Of a stretch of DNA of 64,000 nucleotides, positions 37,481-44,800 are shown piece after piece. Made by a program: the position numbers and the translations under genes. The stretch covers positions 1 to 64,000 of the forward strand of contig NZ_JAGETZ010000005.1 in assembly GCF_017571495.1 (NCBI RefSeq), written 5' to 3'. The DNA is from Hymenobacter negativus. Lineage in GTDB: Bacteria > Bacteroidota > Bacteroidia > Cytophagales > Hymenobacteraceae. The notes under the pieces are model-generated. The model worked only from the letters and a program-made list of their open reading frames with translations, had not been told where the DNA came from and did not search any database. The number at the start of each line of letters is the position of its first letter. The first letter of the stretch is position 1.

Positions 37481-37509
37481 TTGAATTATTAAACGAAGTA
37501 GTATCTTTG
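37481..37509 (+). promoter_or_regulatory. Bacteroidota-type promoter of the Crp/Fnr gene
   Basis: TATCTTTG at 37502-37509 matches the Bacteroidota -7 consensus TAnnTTTG exactly, and TTG at 37481-37483 lies 18 bp upstream, near the expected -33 position. Transcription would start about 37515, just before the Crp/Fnr start codons. Confidence 0.75.
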
Positions 37510-37528
37510 ACGCCTATGTGACTAAGTA

Positions 37529-38248
37529 ATGATTTTAGCACCGCTATCTATGGGAAAGTTTATTACCCCCGTCTGCCAGAATTGCCCTAGCCGCAAGGGC
37601 CCACTCATGGGCTGCTGCCAATTAGAAGAGTTAGATTTTATCACTAGTGCCAAAGTATCCCAGAGCTATCAGAAGGGAGAACGCATCTTTTTTGAAGGCA
37701 ACCCAGCCTTGGGGTTGCATTGTGTCAACCAAGGGAAAATAAAGATTAGCAAAGCCAGCAGCGACGGCAAGGAACAGATTATTCGATTGGCGAAAGGAGG
37801 CGATATGCTGGGTTTTCGCTCCGTGCTGACCGAGACGCAGTATTCAAGCTCGGCGGTGGCTTTGGAGGACTGCATTGTGTGCTTTATTCCGCGGGCCGAT
37901 TTCTTCCGGGTGTGGCAGTCCAATCTGCAGTTTTCGGTGTCGTTGATGCAGATGATGGCCAAGGCCCTGGGCGAAGCGGAAGTACAGATGCTCCACCTCG
38001 CCTACAAGCCCGTTCGCGAGCGGCTGGCCGAGGCCTTGTTGATGCTCTACCACACATTCCGCAAAGAAGATGAACCGCAACCCTTTGTCATTGGCATTTC
38101 GCGCGAGGATTTGGCGTCGCTGGTAGGCACGGCCAAGGAAACGGCTACCCGGTTGTTATCCGAATTCAAGGAAGAAGGCATTATCGCCACTCGCGGTAGC
38201 CAAGTTACCATCCTAAAGGCGGACCGTCTCAGCCGTATTGCGGCATAG
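37529..38248 (+). CDS. Crp/Fnr family transcriptional regulator with N-terminal Cys cluster
   Basis: This protein of 239 residues starts at 37529, or 232 from the ATG at 37550 (MGKFITPVCQNC); the predicted transcription start near 37515 gives a rather short leader for the first start. The order is a cyclic-nucleotide-binding-type beta-roll (GERIFFEGNPALGLHCVNQGKIKI; AKGGDMLGFRSVLTETQYSSS), a dimer helix, and a winged HTH (ISREDLASLVGTAKETATRLLSEFKEEGI). The N-terminal CQNCPSRK...GCC cluster resembles Fnr-type iron-sulfur ligands, so it may sense oxygen or redox state; that is inference. The BLUF gene follows 36 bp downstream. Confidence 0.92.
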   Translation: MILAPLSMGKFITPVCQNCPSRKGPLMGCCQLEELDFITSAKVSQSYQKGERIFFEGNPALGLHCVNQGKIKISKASSDGKEQIIRLAKGGDMLGFRSVLTETQYSSSAVALEDCIVCFIPRADFFRVWQSNLQFSVSLMQMMAKALGEAEVQMLHLAYKPVRERLAEALLMLYHTFRKEDEPQPFVIGISREDLASLVGTAKETATRLLSEFKEEGIIATRGSQVTILKADRLSRIAA

Positions 38249-38284
38249 TAAGTTTAAGCTGCCACTATTACGCCAAAGCACTTT

Positions 38285-38578
38285 ATGTCACTCCACAGCC
38301 TACGCTATCAGAGCACGATAGTGGCGCCCATCGCCGAAGAGGATATGCGAGCAATGCTGGTCAAGGCCCGGGCCTTTAACGCGGCAAACCAGATTAGCGG
38401 AATGCTCCTGTATCGTGATGGGCAATTCGTGCAAGTGCTAGAAGGCGAAGAAGCTACCATCCGAATATTATACGACAAAATTTTGTGCGACCCTCGCCAT
38501 ACCAATATGCAAATGCTGGAAGATGCGCCTCTAAACCATCGCAAATTTGCTTCCTGGACTATGGCTTACCGCTCATAA
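38285..38578 (+). CDS. BLUF-domain blue-light photoreceptor (single domain)
   Basis: This protein of 97 residues is almost only a BLUF domain, a flavin (FAD)-binding blue-light sensor. The photocycle residues are present: Y8 in LRYQS, N32 in FNAANQ, Q50 in GQFVQVLEG, and W91 and M93 in SWTMAY. The GMLLYRDGQFVQVLEGEE block is the family hallmark. Single-domain BLUF proteins signal through protein partners. It lies 36 bp after the Crp/Fnr gene, and a group of roadblock-like proteins follows, so a light-responsive link to these is a working hypothesis only. Confidence 0.92.
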   Translation: MSLHSLRYQSTIVAPIAEEDMRAMLVKARAFNAANQISGMLLYRDGQFVQVLEGEEATIRILYDKILCDPRHTNMQMLEDAPLNHRKFASWTMAYRS

Positions 38579-38845
38579 ATGGCATGGTGTCAAGGCTTGG
38601 CGCAACCAGTTGCCTACAGTTCTAGCGGCATATAATGAGCGGATAAGCTTTATTGGAAAAGTTATATAATTTCTTAGTGATAAATAGGTGCATTCTATGA
38701 TATTAATCATTCAAAAAAGTGACGAATATCATTTTTTAATGCGCGATAACCGTAGAGCTTTGTCTTACTAAATAAGCTCTCGAAATCGATGCAAGCGCTT
38801 GGATAATGAGATAAATGAGCTGAATTAGACTTGAGCTTATTATCC

Positions 38846-39298
38846 ATGATTAATCCTTCTCTCGCCAATAAGAGTCTTCCAAAAACAGCTATACCTACAA
38901 GAATACGTTTTGGCAGCCCAGCACATGATTCAACTGGAATTGAAACGGCCGAAATTGAAAAAATAATAAAAAAGGCAACGACGCATTTCCCGAAGTTGCA
39001 GACCATCGCAATAGTGGAAGTAGCCACTGGCACCTGCTTGGCTTACGCTGGTACGCGGGGAATCAACCCAACCGTGGCAGCTGCTCAAAACGCAGAAGTA
39101 GTACGCCGGCAATCATTAGTGATGAAAGAATTTGCCATGCGTGGCGAACGACTCGAAGATATTCTGATACCCTTTCGCAAGCAGTTGCATCTGATTCGGC
39201 TGGCTAAAAACGGACAGTGGTTTGGCTACTTGGTGGTGAAAGCACAAGACACCAGCCTGGCCCTAGCTCGCGAAGTACTCAAATCAATTATTGCCTGA
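38846..39298 (+). CDS. Roadblock/LC7-like protein A
   Basis: The ATG at 38846 (MINPSLANKS) gives 150 residues. The N-terminal ~45 residues are unlike the other copies. The rest has the roadblock/LC7 pattern: LQTIAIVEVATGTCLAYAG, AAAQNAEVVRRQSLVMKEF, ILIPFRKQLHLIRLAKNGQW and TSLALAREVLKSI. Roadblock proteins (for example MglB) bind small Ras-like GTPases or assemble as scaffolds. It is the most diverged member of the set in this window. Low-GC DNA just upstream (38580-38840) holds no gene. Confidence 0.65.
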   Translation: MINPSLANKSLPKTAIPTRIRFGSPAHDSTGIETAEIEKIIKKATTHFPKLQTIAIVEVATGTCLAYAGTRGINPTVAAAQNAEVVRRQSLVMKEFAMRGERLEDILIPFRKQLHLIRLAKNGQWFGYLVVKAQDTSLALAREVLKSIIA

Positions 39299-39350
39299 CC
39301 AATTCATTCTGATAACCCATTCTTATTCTCCATTTTTACACATCCCACGC

Positions 39351-39731
39351 ATGGCTTACTCCACAAATTCCCCCGCCGGCAAAGTAATACAAGACATTCT
39401 GAACGACTTGCCGGGCCTAATGGCCGTGGCCGTAGTGGACGTAACCTCGGGCATGGCCCTGGCGTCGCATACCAATTCGCCCAACATCAACCCCGAGACG
39501 GCCGCCGCCTACAACACCGAAGTGGTGCGGCAGAAGCAAAAAGCCATGACGGCGCTCAAGCTGCAGAATGAGACCATTGAGGACATCCTCATCACACTCA
39601 CCACCCAACTGCACCTGCTAAAGCTGACCCCCAACGGCAACAAGTTCATCTATCTGGTGGTGAACTCGCGCGAAACCAACCTGGCTATTGCCCGGGAGGT
39701 GCTGCGCGCCACCGCCGACCAGCTCAACTAA
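39351..39731 (+). CDS. Roadblock/LC7-like protein B
   Basis: The start at 39351 (MAYSTNSPAGKVIQDILNDL) gives 126 residues, a complete roadblock-like domain: LMAVAVVDVTSGMALASHTN, ETAAAYNTEVVRQKQKAMTA, IEDILITLTTQLHLLKLTPN, FIYLVVNSRETNLAIAREVL. The AVVDVxSGMALA and NLAIAREVLR signatures are shared by copies B, D and E. Its last 285 bp are nearly identical to copy D. Predicted cytosolic; the partner GTPase is not in the window. Confidence 0.7.
   Translation: MAYSTNSPAGKVIQDILNDLPGLMAVAVVDVTSGMALASHTNSPNINPETAAAYNTEVVRQKQKAMTALKLQNETIEDILITLTTQLHLLKLTPNGNKFIYLVVNSRETNLAIAREVLRATADQLN
39426..39710. repeat. 285-bp duplicated segment (copy 1; partner at 41367-41651)
   Basis: I count four mismatches over 285 bp against 41367-41651, while the 5' ends of the two genes differ strongly. 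The sharp edges of identity suggest gene conversion or a recent partial duplication. Confidence 0.92.
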
Positions 39732-39833
39732 GTATTGAACAACATTGACGGTTAGGCCGTCGCACTGCCACATCGGACCGGCTGCTGCATTCTGGCGTAG
39801 CGGGCTCGAGCCGGGAAGTATTGCCCGTGCCCT

Positions 39834-40298
39834 ATGAATATTCCCTTTCTCAAGCAGCTACAGCGCCTGGCCGGGCCGGTTCCAAACGAAGTCGAGCTAA
39901 CCACAAATGGCCCGGAAGGTATCAATACCGAGCAAACCATCCGGCACTTGTTGGATGAACTGCCCGATTTGTTAATGGCCGCTGTAGTGGATGTAGCCAC
40001 TGGCAAGCCGCTGGCCACCTACACTACCGACCGTGGGCTGCGCCCCGCAACCGTAGCAGGCTTCAACGCCGAAGCAGTGCGGCAGGTGCGGGCCTCGCTG
40101 GCGGCACAGCAATCAGCTGATGAGCAGCTGGAAGAGATGTTATTCACGCTGCCCTCGCAACTGCATTTATTGCATTTGACGCCCAGTGGGCTGCGGTTTG
40201 TGTACCTCGCCGTAGACAGCCGCGATACGAATCTGGGCATTGCCCGCGCCGTGATGCGCAGTGGCATTCAACTATTAGAACCTTTAGTGCTGGAGTAG
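39834..40298 (+). CDS. Roadblock/LC7-like protein C
   Basis: This protein of 154 residues starts MNIPFLKQLQRLAGPVPNEV. It has an N-terminal extension of about 35 residues and then the roadblock-like domain in diverged form: LPDLLMAAVVDVATGKPLAT, FNAEAVRQVRASLAAQQSAD, EMLFTLPSQLHLLHLTPSGL, TNLGIARAVMRSG. The TLPSQLHLLHLTPSG block aligns with copies B and D. It may pair with another copy as a heterodimer; that is inference from the family. Confidence 0.65.
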   Translation: MNIPFLKQLQRLAGPVPNEVELTTNGPEGINTEQTIRHLLDELPDLLMAAVVDVATGKPLATYTTDRGLRPATVAGFNAEAVRQVRASLAAQQSADEQLEEMLFTLPSQLHLLHLTPSGLRFVYLAVDSRDTNLGIARAVMRSGIQLLEPLVLE

Positions 40299-40360
40299 TT
40301 TAGGCTGGTGGCTAGCCGGTTAGACCACAAATACACTTTCACTCTTTTTTCTCAAAAACC

Positions 40361-41053
40361 ATGAAACTCACCGCTACCCCCTTCGACCCCCAAACTGGCG
40401 AACTATTGCCGGTATACCGCGATGCCTATCTGCGTGGCGACCTGGCGCGCACCTCGGCCCGTGCCGTGGAAGCATATCTGCGCAAAGATGCCACCCAAGC
40501 CCACAGCACCGTGACCCGCTGGCACGAAATGACCACCCAGGAGGCCGAGGATGCCCGTCCCACGACCTGGATGCAGAAGCAGATGATGTTCATTCGTGAG
40601 CAGCCCCAGCGTTTCCGTCGCCGCGCCTTCTCGATGGTTGGCATGGCCGCCCTGATTGCCGGCGTGTCGATGGCCGGCACTCGTTTGCCCTCGCACAACA
40701 TGCCTGCCATGCCAGTTAGCATGCCCGAAATGACTTCGCTGGAAACGGCGAGCGCCGCTGCTGCCGAGGCCAGCGTCACGCGTATGGTAACCGTTTCGGG
40801 CCGTATTTTGAACGAAGCCGGCGCGCCTCTGGTGGGAGCCACCGTAATGCGTAAAGGCACGCACTTTGGCGCCAGCACTGATGCTACTGGCACCTACACT
40901 CTGCGTGTGCCCGCCGCCGAAGCTGCCACGGCCACGTTGCAGTACGGCTACGCTGGCTACCACGACCAGGATGTGAAAGCCAGCGCCGCTGCCCAGCAAG
41001 GCGTGAAGCTGCAGCCCCGTGCCGAGAAGCGTAAGCACTGGCTGTTCTTCTAA
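40361..41053 (+). CDS. Membrane protein with carboxypeptidase regulatory-like domain
   Basis: This protein of 230 residues has a cytosolic N-terminal part (LTATPFDPQTGELLPVYRDA; SARAVEAYLRKDATQAHSTV), one membrane helix at about 85-105 (FSMVGMAALIAGVSMAG), and a C-terminal beta-sandwich of the carboxypeptidase-regulatory type (VTVSGRILNEAGAPLVGATV, GTHFGASTDATGTYTLRVPA). The overall form resembles anti-sigma-like or envelope-signalling proteins, but no defined motif proves it. It is inserted between roadblock-like copies C and D on the same strand, which suggests a membrane partner for them. Confidence 0.65.
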   Translation: MKLTATPFDPQTGELLPVYRDAYLRGDLARTSARAVEAYLRKDATQAHSTVTRWHEMTTQEAEDARPTTWMQKQMMFIREQPQRFRRRAFSMVGMAALIAGVSMAGTRLPSHNMPAMPVSMPEMTSLETASAAAAEASVTRMVTVSGRILNEAGAPLVGATVMRKGTHFGASTDATGTYTLRVPAAEAATATLQYGYAGYHDQDVKASAAAQQGVKLQPRAEKRKHWLFF

Positions 41054-41073
41054 ATGGCTAGCATTCAGCAGCG

Positions 41074-41160
41074 AGTATTTAGTAGCAAGTAGCAAGACGT
41101 CGCCATTCGCCAATTGCGCAGCATGGTTCAGTCAGCTACTTGCTATTTATTGCTAAGTAC
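41074..41160. repeat. Imperfect inverted repeat
   Basis: AGTATTTAGTAGCAAGTAGC (41074-41093) and GCTACTTGCTATTTATTGCTAAGTAC (41135-41160) are inverted copies with a short insertion. It lies in the gene-free 238 bp between the membrane protein and roadblock copy D. Confidence 0.5.
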
Positions 41161-41291
41161 GAACTGCGCTCTAAATCATTGTTTTATAGTTGCCTATCCG
41201 TGTTATCTAAGTGAAAGCGAGGACCTACCGTAAGCACGTGGCGAATAAGCTCAAAGAGTCTTCTTTATCCCATTCTCCCTCCCCAGCCGAT

Positions 41292-41672
41292 ATGGCCTAT
41301 TCCAAGAATACTGCTGCAGGTAAGATAGTTGATGCTATTATTAGTGATTTGCCAGGTCTGATGGCGGTGGCCGTAGTGGACGTAATCTCGGGCATGGCCC
41401 TGGCGTCGCACAGCAATTCGCCCAACATCAACCCCGAGACGGCCGCCGCCTACAACACCGAAGTGGTGCGGCAGAAGCAAAAAGCCATGACGGCGCTCAA
41501 GCTGCAGAATGAGACCATTGAGGACATCCTCATCACACTCACCACCCAACTGCACCTGCTAAAGCTGACCCCCAACGGCAACAAGTTCATCTATCTGGTG
41601 GTGAACTCGCGCGAAACCAACCTGGCTATCGCCCGGGAGGTGCTGCGCGCCCACGTTGATGAAATTAACTAA
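41292..41672 (+). CDS. Roadblock/LC7-like protein D
   Basis: The ATG at 41292 (MAYSKNTAAGKIVDAIISDL) gives 126 residues; an upstream in-frame extension to 41211 is unlikely by comparison with copies B and E. The roadblock-like domain is almost the same as B from residue 26 on (AVAVVDVISGMALASHSNSP ... FIYLVVNSRETNLAIAREVL). The first 25 residues and the last few differ, as do the flanks. A long terminator follows. Confidence 0.7.
   Translation: MAYSKNTAAGKIVDAIISDLPGLMAVAVVDVISGMALASHSNSPNINPETAAAYNTEVVRQKQKAMTALKLQNETIEDILITLTTQLHLLKLTPNGNKFIYLVVNSRETNLAIAREVLRAHVDEIN
41367..41651. repeat. 285-bp duplicated segment (copy 2; partner at 39426-39710)
   Basis: Near-identical to 39426-39710 (about four mismatches), same orientation, 1941 bp apart. 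Direct repeats of this kind could recombine and delete copies C and the membrane gene between them. Confidence 0.92.
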
Positions 41673-41718
41673 CCCAATTACTAGGCTGCCTGCGCGCTGC
41701 GCGGTAGCTGGCTTTTGC

Positions 41719-41766
41719 AAACACAAGAAAGCCCGTCCAATTGAATGGACGGGCTTTCTTGTGTTT
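41719..41766. terminator. Long bidirectional terminator (21-bp perfect stem)
   Basis: AAACACAAGAAAGCCCGTCCA pairs perfectly with TGGACGGGCTTTCTTGTGTTT around ATTGAA. It separates the convergent roadblock D gene (+) and the DUF2339 gene (-). Confidence 0.92.
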
Positions 41767-41827
41767 CCGCAGCAGGGTTTAGAAATACAGGAGTGTGCTC
41801 AATCCTATATTTCCAAGCCGTGGATTC

Positions 41828-44800
41828 TTAACCAGTTGGCTCCGGGGCAATGTCTTCCTCATCGGAGACTCTATTCGGTTCTTCATCGGGGGTGAAACGG
41901 GATTTGAAGCGGGCGTAAAGGGCATTCATGCCCAGCAGCAGCAGGCCCATGAGAATGAAAACAACGGCCCGCGTGACGGTGCCGCTCTGGCTGAGGTCGA
42001 AGAACACCAAGCGGACCAGGCAGGCCAGCATGCCCGTGAGCGAGAGGTAGCGCAGGTCCTGCCGCCGCAGGAGCAGGCTGGTGCTGAACACCACCACCAC
42101 TTCCACCATCAGCAGCACGGTGAGCACCGAGCGGTCGAAGGACTGGATGAGCAGCAGGGCCAGGGCCAGGAAAGCGGGGTAGAGCAGCCAGGCTTCGAGG
42201 ACGCGGCGGGGCGGGCGGGCCAGGGCATCCCAGGCAGGGGAGAGGCCGGCGTAGGGAGCGGTGCCGGCTTGCAGGGCCATGCCCACGTAGCCGAAAAGCA
42301 GGGTGACGGCCGCGGCAACTTCCCACCATTCGGGGCTGAGGAGCTGTGCGGGTGAGATGTATAGCAAGCTGGCTACGCAGGTAGTGCCAGCTGCCAGCCA
42401 GTAATACAGGCGCCCGTACACACCCAGCCGCCGCAGGCGAATCGGAATTCGGGCAGCTGAATAGCTCAGGGCCAAGGCTGCCAATATCCATACCAGCGGC
42501 AACCACGGCGTGCGGATGTTGTGCCACAGCGTGGCCGTGCCAAACAGCAGCGTGGCTTCGGGAAGCCACGGGTGCAGGATGCGCCAGGAGTTGTAAACCG
42601 GCGCAGTGGCCGGAGGTGGCGACAAGGTGAAGGCGGACAGTGCGGCAAAAAGCGCGGCGGCCGTAAAGTATTCAGCCGGTTGGCCGAAGAAAGTTTCGTT
42701 CAGGGTGATAAGCCACAGGTGGGTGGCCACGCTGCAGGCCAGCAGCCAGTAGGCTACGTGTAGCAGGAAGCGGTCGGGGGTGCCGGCGCGCTGCACGGCG
42801 GCTTCGTTGGGCAGGATGCGCCGCCAGATTTGGGCCGCTGCGAAGGCTGCTACGGCCAGTGTCAGCAGGCCCAGCATCAGGTAGGCAATGTGGCCTTTGG
42901 GCACAGCTGCCATCAGGGCCACTACCAGGTGCAGCGCCAGCAAGTACAGCCACGGCCAGCGGAGGTAGCGGTTGGCTGCTGCCCACCACGATGTGCCGAG
43001 GGCGGCTACTGGCAGGGCTACTGTGGGCAATATGTAGAACAGGACGTAGCCGGGGCTGAAATGCTGACCAGGGGGAGGCGCTAAAACGTGGCTCCATTGC
43101 AGCCCGATGTAGCCCACGCCCGCCAGCACCAACCCGGCCCACAGTCCTGGCACCGTTAGCCGTTGCCGAAGGAGCAGCTGGCTGCCGAGCAGCCCCACCA
43201 TGACCCAGGCCGCCCAGGACTGCTCATACACCAAGGCCCCGGCGTTGAGCAGCAGCCAGCCGGTTTCCAGCCCCAAAGCTGGCAACTGGAGCGTAGTGCT
43301 GAACCGGATAACGGAAAACTCCTCGTCGGCTTTTGGAAGGAAGTAGTGTCGGAGCTGGTAGGCGACCGTGAGCAGGGCGCCGCCCGCTAGCAGCGCAGCG
43401 CGTGATACCAGGCCCAGGGTTTCAGGGGTGGCATACCGGACCAGGAAGGGGAGCAAGGTTGCTAGTACCAGCAGCAGGTAGGTTTGGACGTGTAGCAGGG
43501 TTTCCTCGTTGCGGCCATTGAGGAGCAGGGCTGCCAGCAGGTTTTCGGCGTAGAGAATGAGGAAAACGGCGGGCCACGTCAGTCCCATTTCGTGCAAGCC
43601 CAGCACGGCCAGGACCGCGAAAAACTGCCCCAGCACCAGTTGCTGCCGCCGCACCCAGCTAGGCGAATAGCCCTGGGCCCGTACCCAGCCCGCCAGGCTC
43701 AGCGCAATGCCAGCCAGCGCTACCAACGCAAGGAGCAGCCAACCCACGGGCGCATGTTGCCAACCAAAAACCACGCACGCTACCAGCGCTCCGGTGCCAA
43801 CTTGCAGCAACCCGCCCAAGGCGGCAAAACCACTCAGCAAGTCGCGGTCGGTGCTGCTGATTTCGGGGTCAATGTTTTGCTGGTTGCTGGTGGGTCGTAA
43901 CAGTTGCCGGTGGGCCAGTTGCACGAAAATAATGCCTGCCCAGCCCGTCAGGGCCAATATCAGGGCGTCGCGGTAGAGCACCGGCGGCTGGCTGTTGCTC
44001 ATGGCATTGGCCGCTAAAAGGAGTAGCCCGGCGCCCGTTGCGTACGCGCCCGTCAGGGCAATGTGGTAGAGCAATAGCTCGCGCCGCCGGGCGGTAAGCA
44101 ATGCTACGGCTAGGTTTTCAAAGTAAAGCAGGCCCAGCACAATTGGCCAGCTCAGGTGCAGCTCATGCATTCCGAGTACTGCCAATACGGTGAAGAACTG
44201 GGCCAGAACCAGCTGTTGCTGGCGCACCCAGGCCGGCACGAGCGGGCTCGTACGCAGCCAGCCGGCTAGTACCAGTGCTGCCCCGGCCAGCCCCAGCAAG
44301 GCCCCAATCAGCAATGCTACGGGCACGTGCTCCCAGGCAAAGATTGCCCGGACCAGCAGCAGGCCCGCACCCACTTGCAGCAGCCCGGCCAGACCAGCAA
44401 AGCCACTCAGCCAGCTGCCATCATTAAACACGAAGCCACTGGTGGATTGTGGGCTTTGGGAAGCGTCATCGGCAATAAGAAGGGTTAGTTGCGCATGGGC
44501 AACCCGAACAAAGGCGATGCCGAGCCAGCCGGTCAGGGCCAGCACGCAGGCATCGCGATAGAGCAGGGCTGGCGCGATATCAGCCATTTTGCCGGTTGTT
44601 GCCAAAAGCACCGTTGCGCCCGTTAGGTAGGCACTCGTCAGGGTGAGACGGTATAGTAGCGGTTCGCGCTGCCGGGTCGAGAGCAGGGCCGCGGCCAGGT
44701 TTTCGGCGTAGAGCAGGCCCAGCACCACAGGCCAATTGAGGCCCGTTTCGTGCAAGCCAAGTACGGCTAACGCGATGAAGAATTGGCCGAGTATCAGCTG

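Noticed and set aside
41211..41291. N-terminal extension of roadblock-like protein D
   Set aside because: Copies B and E begin at the MAYS methionine; the extra 27 codons are not shared.
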